A DNA stretch of 63,283 nucleotides, taken from contig CALJNC010000016.1 in the NCBI GenBank assembly GCA_937981995.1, positions 1-63,283 of the forward strand, in the 5' to 3' direction. Position 1 is the stretch's first letter. Each line of letters begins with the position of its first letter. Below, one piece after another: positions 27,859-36,221 of this stretch. A program made the position numbers and the translations under genes. The DNA comes from an uncultured Chitinophagaceae bacterium (GTDB taxonomy: Bacteria; Bacteroidota; Bacteroidia; Chitinophagales; Chitinophagaceae). A model generated the notes under the pieces. That model had not been told where the DNA came from. It worked only from the letters and a program-made list of their open reading frames with translations, and searched no databases.

Positions 27859-29160
27859 TTAATTAAAGACTGCTACGCTATTCATTGCCTCTACCATTTG
27901 TTTTTTGGCTACATCTACATAACGCTTAAAACTTCGGTCAGATTTATGCCCTGTCATAGCCATTACAGTTTGTTGGGGCATTTCGCCGTTTAAAGAGAGT
28001 GTTACAAAGGTTTTTCGTGCTGTGTGAATACCTATTAATTCGTATTTCGGTTTAACTACTTGTACTTCTCTTTTACCATAAAACCTAACCTTTTCTGTTG
28101 GCTTGTCAATCTTACATAATTTAGCTATCTCTTTAACATACTTTCGGCACTTATCGTTTGAAATAACGGGGAGTATTTCTTCGTCATTCTCGTATTTCTT
28201 CAAAATGTTTCTACTGATATTATTAAGTGGTATAAACAAAGGTTGTTTAGTCTTAAAACAAACTTTTTGAATAGCACCGTCTTTAATATGAACTCTTTTA
28301 AGGTCTTTCAAATCGCTATACCTTAAACCCGTTGTAGCAGAAAATATAAAAACATCTCGTTGTCTATCAAGTCGCAAATCGTGGCTAAGGTCTATAAGTC
28401 TCATTCTCTCAAACTCTTCTTTGGTTAATACTATAACCTCAAACGATGCGTCTTGACGCTTAAAGTTGTCAAAGTTTTTATAATCATCATTCACTTCGTG
28501 ATTATAACGGAACTCCGCCCTTCGTAATAACGTTTTGAGAGTTGATATTTGTTTAATCATTGTGTTATTCGTTTGGTTCTTTTCTTGATTTAGAAAATCT
28601 CTGAACTTTTCTAACATTGCAAAGTCGAGGTTTTGAAAAGTTACTTTTCTATTTATTGAATTTTCAAAATCTCTTAAATGATTTGCAAGCCCTATGTAGC
28701 ACTTTATTGTACCCGCTCTTTGCTTAGTACAGGCGGTTGCATAAAAATCAATCCAAGAAGCTATTGAACCATTTGTGTTTTCAGACTTAGTAATCGGCTG
28801 ACGCTTTTGCTTTAGCTTGTCAATTAGCATTTTTGAAGAAAATGGCTCATTGTTAATACTAAATTCAAATTCTATGTTCATAGCAAGCCCTCTAATGCTA
28901 TTAAGCTCTTTATTGCTAAGGTTTACTTTCATTCTATCTAACAACCCACTTTGCGCCAAGTCAGTTTTAATAGCCTTTTTGTCTTTAACTGAAAGTTCAA
29001 TAATTCTTTCATTTTTACTGTCCCATTGTATTGAGTTTACATTTATGCCCGTGTTATAATACTTTCTTTCGCCTTTTATCGAACACCGTAAAAATATTGG
29101 CGATGTCCCCTTTTTGGTTTCTTTATCAGTTCTTAAACATAGTTTGAGAGATGCTTTCAT
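27859..29160 (-). CDS. Tyrosine recombinase/integrase
   Basis: This 433-residue site-specific recombinase should integrate and excise the element at tRNA-Pro. The N-terminal arm-binding domain (LCLRTDKETKKGTSPIFLRC) is followed by a SAM-like core-binding domain (about 125-230) and the catalytic domain. Catalytic landmarks are Arg in TTGLRYSDL, the beta-hairpin Lys region (CFKTKQPLFIPL), HTARKTF (HxxR), the late His in TGHKSD and the nucleophilic Tyr in FKRYVDV. The gene lies about 170 bp from attR, the classic arrangement, and points away from that end. Confidence 0.95.
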   Translation of the reverse strand: MKASLKLCLRTDKETKKGTSPIFLRCSIKGERKYYNTGINVNSIQWDSKNERIIELSVKDKKAIKTDLAQSGLLDRMKVNLSNKELNSIRGLAMNIEFEFSINNEPFSSKMLIDKLKQKRQPITKSENTNGSIASWIDFYATACTKQRAGTIKCYIGLANHLRDFENSINRKVTFQNLDFAMLEKFRDFLNQEKNQTNNTMIKQISTLKTLLRRAEFRYNHEVNDDYKNFDNFKRQDASFEVIVLTKEEFERMRLIDLSHDLRLDRQRDVFIFSATTGLRYSDLKDLKRVHIKDGAIQKVCFKTKQPLFIPLNNISRNILKKYENDEEILPVISNDKCRKYVKEIAKLCKIDKPTEKVRFYGKREVQVVKPKYELIGIHTARKTFVTLSLNGEMPQQTVMAMTGHKSDRSFKRYVDVAKKQMVEAMNSVAVFN

Positions 29161-29192
29161 AATATAAATTTATACGAAGCTAATACAAAAAA

Positions 29193-29219
29193 GGTAGCGA
29201 AATTGGTAGCGCATTTTTT
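29193..29219 (+). repeat. Right-end 27-bp repeat with paired GGTAGCG motifs
   Basis: It matches 20388-20414 at 26 of 27 positions in the same orientation. It lies 32 bp upstream of the integrase start, so it could serve both as an arm-type recombination site and as an autoregulatory site for the integrase promoter. Confidence 0.75.
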
Positions 29220-29330
29220 TGTAATAGCCTTTAATCAAATATAATCAAATACACCATAATACAGTAGTAGCAAGGCATAAACCTATATTCTATTCAAACC
29301 TAAAATGTACGATAATAAATAGGGGTAGGG

Positions 29331-29343
29331 CTGTCCTCCCGAC
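29331..29343 (+). repeat. attR core repeat
   Basis: CTGTCCTCCCGAC is identical to the tRNA-Pro 3' end at 20318-20330 and is followed immediately by the hairpin that presumably terminated the tRNA transcript before insertion. Confidence 0.9.
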
Positions 29344-29373
29344 AAAAAAGGGTAGCATTTGCTACCCTTTTTT
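29344..29373. terminator. Bidirectional terminator; likely former tRNA-Pro terminator
   Basis: GGGTAGC pairs with GCTACCC around ATTT, with six A before and six T after, so it can stop transcription from either side. It now serves the - strand PPK2 gene (overlapping its stop codon) and before the insertion would have lain directly behind tRNA-Pro. Confidence 0.88.
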
Positions 29374-30160
29374 ACTTTTTATACGGTAAACTGTCTAGGA
29401 CATATCGAATTGCCTCTAGCCTTGCAAAAGTTTTTTTATTAGCTTTTATAATTTTCCAAGGTGCTTGCTCATTATCAGTATGAGAAAACATACGTAATTT
29501 ATACTGCGTATAATCTTCCCATAACTCCTGTGCTTTTTCATCAACAGAAGACATCTTCCACTTCTTTAAAGGACTACTTTTTATATCCTCAAAGCGTTTA
29601 GCCTGTTCCTCTTTACTTATTGAAAAATACAATTTCAATAAATATGTATCTGACTCAGTAATCATGCGTTCAAAATCGTTTACCTGCCCCATAAAAATTT
29701 CATATTCTTCCGGTGTACAAAATCCATTTACTGGTTCTACCACTGCTCGGTTGTACCAGCTCCTATCAAAAACCACCATCTCACCTGGCTTAGGTAATAG
29801 GTTTACATAACGCTGAAAATACCACTGTCCCCTTTCTTCTTCCGTAGGTTTAGGTAAGGCCTCTACTCTATAAATTCTTGGATTTATATGTGCCAGCATT
29901 CTTCTTATCGCACCACCTTTACCCGCTGCATCACGACCTTCAAAAAGTATTACAATCTTTTTTTTATGTGCTACGCACCAATTCTGAACTTCAATTAATT
30001 CAACTTGCAATTCCTTTAAGGTCTTTTCATATGCACAACGTTTCAATGACCACTCAACATCAACATTAGGGTAAGCAAATAAATGCTTCAAACCCAAGTC
30101 AGAGTTTAACGTCTCTAGTTCTTCCGCGGTATAGCTTCGTATTTCGTTTTCAGTACTCAT
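29372..30160 (-). CDS. Polyphosphate kinase 2 family protein (second of a tandem pair)
   Basis: This 262-residue enzyme uses polyphosphate to phosphorylate nucleotides (or the reverse). The P-loop is FEGRDAAGKGG (74-84), with lid and Walker B segments ALPKPTEEERGQWYFQRY and VVFDRSWYNRAVVEPVNGFC. The C-terminal half has LLKLYFSISKEEQAKRFEDI and a lysine-rich KKWKMSS stretch. It is one bp downstream of a second PPK2 gene of the same type, so the pair is one operon. Whether its substrate is ADP, GDP, AMP or another nucleotide cannot be read from sequence. Confidence 0.92.
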   Translation of the reverse strand: MSTENEIRSYTAEELETLNSDLGLKHLFAYPNVDVEWSLKRCAYEKTLKELQVELIEVQNWCVAHKKKIVILFEGRDAAGKGGAIRRMLAHINPRIYRVEALPKPTEEERGQWYFQRYVNLLPKPGEMVVFDRSWYNRAVVEPVNGFCTPEEYEIFMGQVNDFERMITESDTYLLKLYFSISKEEQAKRFEDIKSSPLKKWKMSSVDEKAQELWEDYTQYKLRMFSHTDNEQAPWKIIKANKKTFARLEAIRYVLDSLPYKK

Positions 30161-30161
30161 T

Positions 30162-31007
30162 TTATACGTCTATTTGGTCAATGTTTCTGTAATAACGTAC
30201 TATCACGTTTGGATCAGGGAGTAAGTTATTTACGAGTTCCTTATCTTCTATAAAATCAAAGTGAGAAAGTACATGTCTTATAGCTTGTAAACGAGCCGTT
30301 TTTTTATCGTTGGTTTGTACAATCATCCAAGGACTAAAGGCTGTGTGTGTCTTAGAAAACATTTGCTCCTTATAATAGGTATATTCATCCCAAAGCTCTT
30401 GTCCTTTTTTATCGGTCGCGCTGTACTTCCATGATTTTAAAGGATTGTCTAATCTTGCTTGAAATCTTTTTAATTGCTCTTTCTTAGAAATAGAAAACCA
30501 AAATTTGATAACAATTACGCCATCTTCATAAAGCATATTTTCAAAACTTGGCACCTGTACCATAAACTGTTTATACTCTTCCTCAGTACAAAAACCATTA
30601 ACAGGCTCTACCACTGCACGATTATACCAACTTCTATCAAAAAAAACAATCTCGCCAGGATTAGGTAATTCCTTAATATAGCGTCGCATAAACCATTGAC
30701 CTCTTTCAATTTCAGTTGGTTTATTCAAGGCAACTACTCGCATAGATCGTGGGTTTAAATGCTCAACAAATCGCTTGATACAACCACCTTTTCCTGCAGC
30801 ATCTCGGCCTTCAAAAACTACTGCGACACGAAGTTGATTTTTCGCTATCCATTGTTGAAGATCTACTAGCTGTGCTTGTAGCATACGTAATTCCTCATTA
30901 TAAGAAATGGAGCGCAGATACTTACCAATCTTCACCTTTCGTTCCTTAGCCAAAGGAATTAATTCCTTACGTTTAGCTACTGTATTAAAATCTTCTGCCG
31001 TAAACAT
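30162..31007 (-). CDS. Polyphosphate kinase 2 family protein (first of a tandem pair)
   Basis: This 281-residue PPK2 enzyme has P-loop FEGRDAAGKGG (66-76), ALNKPTEIERGQWFMRRYI and IVFFDRSWYNRAVVEPVNGFC. It shares the same core as its downstream neighbour but differs in both termini: a basic N-terminal extension (AKERKVKIGKYLRSISY) and a longer C-terminus (LPDPNVIVRYYRNIDQIDV). The tandem copies could form a hetero-oligomer or work on different nucleotides. The promoter region faces the divergent L,D-transpeptidase gene. Confidence 0.92.
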   Translation of the reverse strand: MFTAEDFNTVAKRKELIPLAKERKVKIGKYLRSISYNEELRMLQAQLVDLQQWIAKNQLRVAVVFEGRDAAGKGGCIKRFVEHLNPRSMRVVALNKPTEIERGQWFMRRYIKELPNPGEIVFFDRSWYNRAVVEPVNGFCTEEEYKQFMVQVPSFENMLYEDGVIVIKFWFSISKKEQLKRFQARLDNPLKSWKYSATDKKGQELWDEYTYYKEQMFSKTHTAFSPWMIVQTNDKKTARLQAIRHVLSHFDFIEDKELVNNLLPDPNVIVRYYRNIDQIDV

Positions 31008-31121
31008 ATTTGTATCTATAAATATAAAAACAAACTTATTGGAATCATTAACTTAATCTAAATTAAGTAGCTAAGGTTTCAGTTAATTTTTGATTTACTT
31101 TGCCAATTATATATATCTGTT

Positions 31122-31961
31122 ATGATCAAACGATTACTACCTATTGCCGTATTAAGCGTGATGCTTTTTTCTTGTAAAAATGATTCACTCCCTGACTTAG
31201 ATTATGAGGAGCTAAAACATGAAGTAATGCATGATAGCCTTACCACAATGGACATGTCTGATACGGCTGATATTTTTGATAGTCCTAACTACGATCCAGA
31301 AACAGATAGCCTGAGCACACTCCTAGATTCATTGGAAACGATTTATGAAAAAGATAGTACCATCATTGCAGAGAAGCATATAAACGACACCATAAGCTTT
31401 GACGAATACGTATTTACTGATACAACGATTTCCAACCCGAGAGATACATTTACAAATGATATAAGAAAAATTACAACTGATGAAATTAAAGCGCTACGCT
31501 ATAATCTAAAACAACTGCACGATGCAGATTCAATACTAGCTATTACGCATGTAAAAAAACGTGGACAAATTGATAGTCGTGTTTGGTGTAAGATTAGTAA
31601 AACTACTCAGCGTCTTTACTTATACATTGATGGTGAGGCAGTAGATACTTTTAAAGTTTCTACAGGTTCTACAAGACACGAAACTCCTTTATTTGATATG
31701 CAACCTCGTGGGCCCATATTTCAAAAGTATACGTCAAAAAAATATCCTGGTGGTAATTATAATGGCTTAGGCAATATGCCATATGTAGTATTTATACAAA
31801 ATGGCTATGGCTTCCATGGCACAACAAGAGGAAACATTCCCCGACTAGGAAAAAAGGCTTCTCATGGCTGCATTCGTTTACACCCCGACAATGCTAAGAT
31901 ATTAAATGAGCTGATCCGCAAAGCGGGTATTGAGAACTCTTGGGTTACTGTTGTTGAGTAA
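31122..31961 (+). CDS. L,D-transpeptidase (YkuD) lipoprotein
   Basis: This 279-residue envelope enzyme probably cross-links peptidoglycan or anchors proteins to it. A lipobox LFSC places the lipid Cys at residue 18. An acidic, Asp/Ser/Thr-rich region of about 120 residues follows as a spacer. The YkuD domain occupies about 145-279, with TQRLYLYIDGEAVDTFKVSTGS and the catalytic motif HGTTRGNIPRLGKKASHGC, catalytic Cys250 in SHGCIRL. The long acidic spacer is unusual but not unique. Confidence 0.92.
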   Translation: MIKRLLPIAVLSVMLFSCKNDSLPDLDYEELKHEVMHDSLTTMDMSDTADIFDSPNYDPETDSLSTLLDSLETIYEKDSTIIAEKHINDTISFDEYVFTDTTISNPRDTFTNDIRKITTDEIKALRYNLKQLHDADSILAITHVKKRGQIDSRVWCKISKTTQRLYLYIDGEAVDTFKVSTGSTRHETPLFDMQPRGPIFQKYTSKKYPGGNYNGLGNMPYVVFIQNGYGFHGTTRGNIPRLGKKASHGCIRLHPDNAKILNELIRKAGIENSWVTVVE

Positions 31962-32000
31962 TTATTAAATAGCCGTTCATAAATAGTATTCACTAAAAAA

Positions 32001-33566
32001 CTATTCTTCATTAACTTCAATATCCTCCTCAGCATCCTTAGCGGGCTTAGTTGAACTTTCCTCTTTCACCTTAACTTCAACCGCAGCTTGTGCTTCTTTT
32101 AAATCTTCTTTTAGATATTTAGGAAGTGTTAAGCCGGCTTGGCCAAACATTTCGTTTAAAGGAGGTACAGATTTATATAAGCTAGAAATAAAGTTACTAG
32201 TGGAAGAACCGCCATCTTTTACTCCATTACCACTATCCCAAACAGTTACTTTATCAATCTTAATATTCTTAATCGCTTCCACTTGTAGTTTCACTAGTTC
32301 AGGAAGTTTTTCTATTAATAATAAATTGTAGGCATTACCCGCATCGCCGCCAGCTGCTTTTACTACTTGATCATAACCTTCTGCTTGTTTGGTTAATATC
32401 TCATACAAACCGCGTGCTTCTGCATCCATTTTTGCAAAAATTGCATCCGCCTCACCTTTGGCACTTACACGTATTCTTTCTGCATCGGCTTCTGCGTCTA
32501 TCACAGCTTTTTGTTTAGCAATTTCAGTAGGTACAATAACATTCGCTTTTTGCGACGAACGCTCTTTTTCTGCCCTTGCTTCCTCGGCCGCTTTCTCTGC
32601 GGTATATGCTTCTTCTAGGGCTTTTGCCGTTTGAATTTTCTCAGCACTCATTGCAATTTTTAATGCTTCGGCTTCTTTTTCTCTTCTTGCTGCTTCTGAG
32701 TTTGCTATTTCAATCTTCGATTCATTCTCTCCTTTTACGGCTATCGCATTTGCCTCAGCTGTTTTAATTCTTTGATCTCTCGCCGCTTCGGCCTTACCAA
32801 TTGTTTCATCCTTTACTGCCTCCGCAATTGATATTTCTCTATCTTTTTGCGTCACAGCAATTTTTACATCACGATCTCTTTCTGTCTCTGCAATTTCAAT
32901 ATCCTTGGTTCTGTTTTCTTTAGCCGATCCTGTATCACCAATTTTTTCTTGCTCAGCAACACTTACCTTGGCTTCATTAATTGCTTTGGCAGCGGCTTCT
33001 TTTCCTAATGCTTCAATGTAACCACTCTCATCTCTAATATCAGTAACATTTACATTGATTAATTTTAAACCAATCTTTTTCAATTCCGTATCTACATTTT
33101 GAGAAATATTTGATAAGAATTTATCACGATCAGTATTAATTTCTTCAATAGTCATCGTGGCAATTACCAAACGCAATTGACCAAACAAAATATCCTTTGC
33201 CAACTCTTGAATTTGATCAGGCGTTAAACCTAATAAACGCTCAGCAGCATTGTTCATCGTATCTGACTCAGTAGAAATGGCAATGGTAAAACGACAAGGA
33301 ACATCAATTCTGATATTCTGTCTACTCAAGGCATTGGTTAAATTTGCCTCAATAGATATTGGCTTTAAATCAAGATATGCATAATCTTGAATTACAGGCC
33401 AAATAAAGGCACCACCACCATGAATACAACGCGCGGAAGCGCCACCGGTTTTACCATAGACAACTAAAATTTTATCTGAAGGACAACGTTTGTAGCGTGA
33501 AATCAGCGCAACTATGGTTACGAATAATACGACTACTGCTATAAGGACAATTAATACTGGACTCAT
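32001..33566 (-). CDS. Flotillin-family (SPFH) membrane protein
   Basis: This 521-residue membrane-scaffold protein has an N-terminal membrane segment (1-22), an SPFH/band-7 domain (about 27-210, SDKILVVYGKTGGASARCIHGGGAF ... NVNVTDIRDESGYIEALG), then a long coiled coil rich in EA/AE repeats (about 210-390) and a C-terminal oligomerisation region. It should organise membrane microdomains. The coding region starts exactly at the last base of the NfeD-like gene, a pairing matching the YqfA/FloT-NfeD operons of other bacteria. Confidence 0.92.
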   Translation of the reverse strand: MSPVLIVLIAVVVLFVTIVALISRYKRCPSDKILVVYGKTGGASARCIHGGGAFIWPVIQDYAYLDLKPISIEANLTNALSRQNIRIDVPCRFTIAISTESDTMNNAAERLLGLTPDQIQELAKDILFGQLRLVIATMTIEEINTDRDKFLSNISQNVDTELKKIGLKLINVNVTDIRDESGYIEALGKEAAAKAINEAKVSVAEQEKIGDTGSAKENRTKDIEIAETERDRDVKIAVTQKDREISIAEAVKDETIGKAEAARDQRIKTAEANAIAVKGENESKIEIANSEAARREKEAEALKIAMSAEKIQTAKALEEAYTAEKAAEEARAEKERSSQKANVIVPTEIAKQKAVIDAEADAERIRVSAKGEADAIFAKMDAEARGLYEILTKQAEGYDQVVKAAGGDAGNAYNLLLIEKLPELVKLQVEAIKNIKIDKVTVWDSGNGVKDGGSSTSNFISSLYKSVPPLNEMFGQAGLTLPKYLKEDLKEAQAAVEVKVKEESSTKPAKDAEEDIEVNEE

Positions 33567-34138
33567 TATTTTATTTTTTCTACTTTTAAAATTGACTCAT
33601 CTTCAATGGCGATGACTCGAACCATGGTACCTGTTTCTATTTGTTCAAGCGACTTAGTTACTGCTTGTAACTCATGGGTACTCCCTTTTACGCTTACTAA
33701 TACTTTTCCCTTGCCTGTATAATCTGGTGGAATACGTAAGTACACCTCGGCTAACTTACCGCGGCAATCATAAATATCAAATGTATTGTCCTCTGCTAAT
33801 TTTTTTACTTGCTTCATAGCAAAAAAGAAAAGGGCCACAAAAGCTAAACCAATAAGCACTGCTACAAAAACAAGTAAGGCCTTGCTAGAAATATCTTCAT
33901 AGAATAAAATCCCAGACCAAGAAAAACCGATTAAAAAATTTATTAAGTTTCGAAGCGAAAAAAAAGAGCCGCCGCCATCGCCATCTCCCATGTCAGCATC
34001 AAAATCAGCGTCCAATCCATCAGAACCATCTAAACCAATAAAGGTTAATATAGTTTGGATTGTAAAGATAAGGCTAACGGGAAGGGCTATAAACCAAAAC
34101 GTTCGCAACAGGGGCTCAAGCGAATTTAAGTACTCCAT
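33566..34138 (-). CDS. NfeD/YuaF-like membrane protein
   Basis: This 190-residue protein has membrane segments near residues 10-30, 60-80 and 90-110 and a C-terminal OB-fold-like soluble domain (DIYDCRGKLAEVYLRIPPDYTGKGKVLVS ... IEDESILKVEKIK), the layout of short NfeD/YuaF proteins that partner flotillins. An acidic Gly/Asp cluster (about 42-58) lies between the first two segments. I start at the ATG at 34138 (MEYLNSLEP) rather than the in-frame upstream Met at 34180. It overlaps flotillin by one base. Confidence 0.85.
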   Translation of the reverse strand: MEYLNSLEPLLRTFWFIALPVSLIFTIQTILTFIGLDGSDGLDADFDADMGDGDGGGSFFSLRNLINFLIGFSWSGILFYEDISSKALLVFVAVLIGLAFVALFFFAMKQVKKLAEDNTFDIYDCRGKLAEVYLRIPPDYTGKGKVLVSVKGSTHELQAVTKSLEQIETGTMVRVIAIEDESILKVEKIK

Positions 34139-34223
34139 TTTGGCTAAAGATAATTTATTTCTTGCTAAAAAAGTAACCATCGATTAGAAATTTATAATAG
34201 TATCTTTAAACTCATTACCCACT

Positions 34224-34823
34224 ATGAGAAACAAGATTATTTATCTCGTTATTTTCTTTGCCGTATTGATTTGGTCTGGCATACAACCTCATGATTCTTT
34301 TACTTGGATTTTAGAAGTTGCTCCTGCAATCATCGGACTAGTTATTCTTTTTTTTACAAAAAAATCATTCCCACTTACACCTCTATTATATATACTTATC
34401 TTAATCCATTGTATTATACTCATGGTAGGTGGTCATTATACCTATGCCGAAGTGCCATTATTTGACACCCTGGCGGAATGGTTTGGATCTACAAGAAACA
34501 ATTATGATAAAGTGGGACATTTTGCGCAAGGCTTTGTGCCGGCCATGATTGCTCGTGAAATTTTAATCAGAAAAAAGGTAATCAACTTTAGCTCATGGCG
34601 TAACCTAATTATTGTATGTATTGCCATGGCAATTAGTGTAAGTTATGAATTTATTGAATGGGGTGTAGCCTTACTTAGCGGTGAAGATGCCGAAGCCTTC
34701 CTTGGCACACAGGGTTATGTATGGGATACACAATCAGATATGTTTTATGCTACTATTGGCGCAATATGTGCACTTATTTTTCTTAGTAAAACGCATAACA
34801 GGCAACTAGCTAATTTGGAATAA
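34224..34823 (+). CDS. DUF2238 (YjdF-like) inner-membrane protein
   Basis: This 199-residue integral membrane protein has about six predicted segments. It carries the family landmarks WSGIQPHDSFTWILEVAP, HCIILMVGGHYTYAEVPL, NNYDKVGHFAQGF, SVSYEFIEWGVALL and TQGYVWDTQSDM. The conserved acidic and His residues within and near membrane segments suggest a transport or enzymatic site, but the function is unknown. Confidence 0.85.
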   Translation: MRNKIIYLVIFFAVLIWSGIQPHDSFTWILEVAPAIIGLVILFFTKKSFPLTPLLYILILIHCIILMVGGHYTYAEVPLFDTLAEWFGSTRNNYDKVGHFAQGFVPAMIAREILIRKKVINFSSWRNLIIVCIAMAISVSYEFIEWGVALLSGEDAEAFLGTQGYVWDTQSDMFYATIGAICALIFLSKTHNRQLANLE

Positions 34824-34837
34824 ATACTAATAAAAAA

Positions 34838-34861
34838 ACCGCCTCGAGAAACGAGACGGTT
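34838..34861. terminator. Terminator between DUF2238 and C1 peptidase genes
   Basis: AACCGCCTCG pairs with CGAGACGGTT (one internal mismatch). The - strand side is followed by a run of seven T, so it mainly serves the C1 peptidase gene; it may also stop the + strand gene. Confidence 0.7.
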
Positions 34862-34883
34862 CGAATTTAGTTATTTAATAAAA

Positions 34884-36065
34884 TTAAAATCCTAACTCTT
34901 TTTTTAATCTACGTGGTAAGGCATTCTTATTCATAAGAATCGCTGTAGTCTTATATTCAAAGAAAGTTTTAGACACATACAAATATCCCTTGTGATCATT
35001 TTTTTCACCCCAAGAGTTTTTTACCATATAGTACTCTTTGCCATTTTGATCAGATGCTTTTCCTACAATATGCATTCCATGATCATCGGTTGTAGTATAA
35101 TTATCAAAGGCATCTTCTCTATCCTGCGAGGTAATTTTACGCTCTGGCTTAGGACCATCAAACATTGTTTTTCTCTCCTTAAGCGTCATAGAGGCATAAT
35201 CTTTTTCAGGTATAAAAGCTACTCCATTTTTCCAGCTAAAAGATTTCTCACTAACATCAGTAGCCCAAGCCACTGTATATCCATTTTCCAATGCATTATC
35301 TACGGCTTCTGTCATTTCATTCATTCTAATATTATAAACACTTTGCAAGCTCCAATTATCGGGCACCATAAGCATGGTAGGCTTGTATAAAGGTGCATAT
35401 AAGAAAGAAGACATCTCAACATAATCATATGCATCTAATCCTACTACTTCATCAGCAAAAGATTTTGGAGTATAGGTTTTTCCTTTATACTCAAACTTCT
35501 CAGGCACTTCACCTAAATAAGTATCCAATGCTGCGGTAAAAGCGGGCATCCAATTTTTTGTCAATTGACGGTTTTTATTTTTTACAATTCCTTGTAAAAA
35601 TCCTTCCAATGCCGCTTGCATTTCACCAAATCTATTTTTTTCAGTTCCGTAATTTAAACCAGTATATAGCTCATATGGTAAAGCGCCGTACTTACCATAT
35701 ACTTGTACTACATCATGCAACTCAGCACCATCGCCCCAGCCTACATTACCATGCATACGCACATAATTGCGCGCTCGCTCAATGTAAGCACAACGTGCAG
35801 TATATATTTCTGAGATATCTACAAATTCTCTGCTATTGCGCATCATTTCACTTTCTAAGAAAGAGTTTCCTGAATAACTCCAACAGGTTCCACTGCTCCC
35901 TTGGTTTTTTACAGGAGATGCTTCTAAATTAAGTATCGTTTTAAACTTGTATTTCTCTTTGGCATTCGCCGATTTATTCTTGTCTAATGATTTTACTAAA
36001 TCATCCTGAGCAAATGCAGCACCGCTAATCAAAAGCAATGCAAAAATGGATTGTAAAAATTTCAT
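34884..36065 (-). CDS. Exported C1-family (PepC/bleomycin hydrolase-like) cysteine peptidase
   Basis: This 393-residue papain-type peptidase has a signal peptide (about 1-20, ending AAFAQ), so it acts outside the cytoplasm, unlike classical PepC. The catalytic set is visible: oxyanion Gln in NQGSSGTCW with the Cys in GTCW, the His in DHGMHIVG and the Asn in VKNSWGEKN. The ATG at 36065 gives the signal peptide; the in-frame Met at 36080 adds five residues. It is the only gene of its unit. Confidence 0.92.
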   Translation of the reverse strand: MKFLQSIFALLLISGAAFAQDDLVKSLDKNKSANAKEKYKFKTILNLEASPVKNQGSSGTCWSYSGNSFLESEMMRNSREFVDISEIYTARCAYIERARNYVRMHGNVGWGDGAELHDVVQVYGKYGALPYELYTGLNYGTEKNRFGEMQAALEGFLQGIVKNKNRQLTKNWMPAFTAALDTYLGEVPEKFEYKGKTYTPKSFADEVVGLDAYDYVEMSSFLYAPLYKPTMLMVPDNWSLQSVYNIRMNEMTEAVDNALENGYTVAWATDVSEKSFSWKNGVAFIPEKDYASMTLKERKTMFDGPKPERKITSQDREDAFDNYTTTDDHGMHIVGKASDQNGKEYYMVKNSWGEKNDHKGYLYVSKTFFEYKTTAILMNKNALPRRLKKELGF

Positions 36066-36221
36066 CTCCCGAAAATACAACAGCTAGCTTACATTTCATG
36101 GCAAAACGGCGCTAGCATTCACTTAATTGTCCTTTAATTCAAACATTAGGGAATTGTGAAACAGTCATGATTCTAGCGATTCGTCAAGCATATATATTAC
36201 TTTTATTTTACCTTTTAAGAC

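Larger units (their letters stand above)
20331..29343. mobile_element. Integrative element of about 9 kb in the 3' end of tRNA-Pro
   Basis: The element is bounded by 13-bp direct repeats (CTGTCCTCCCGAC), one in the tRNA 3' end and one at 29331-29343. It encodes a tyrosine integrase next to the right end, a replication initiator, small DNA-binding proteins and unfamiliar cargo. A 27-bp repeat (26/27 identical) sits just inside each end. No relaxase, conjugation, capsid, portal or terminase gene is visible, so it looks like a satellite-like or plasmid-like integrative element, or an integrated minimal phage relative. Confidence 0.9.
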
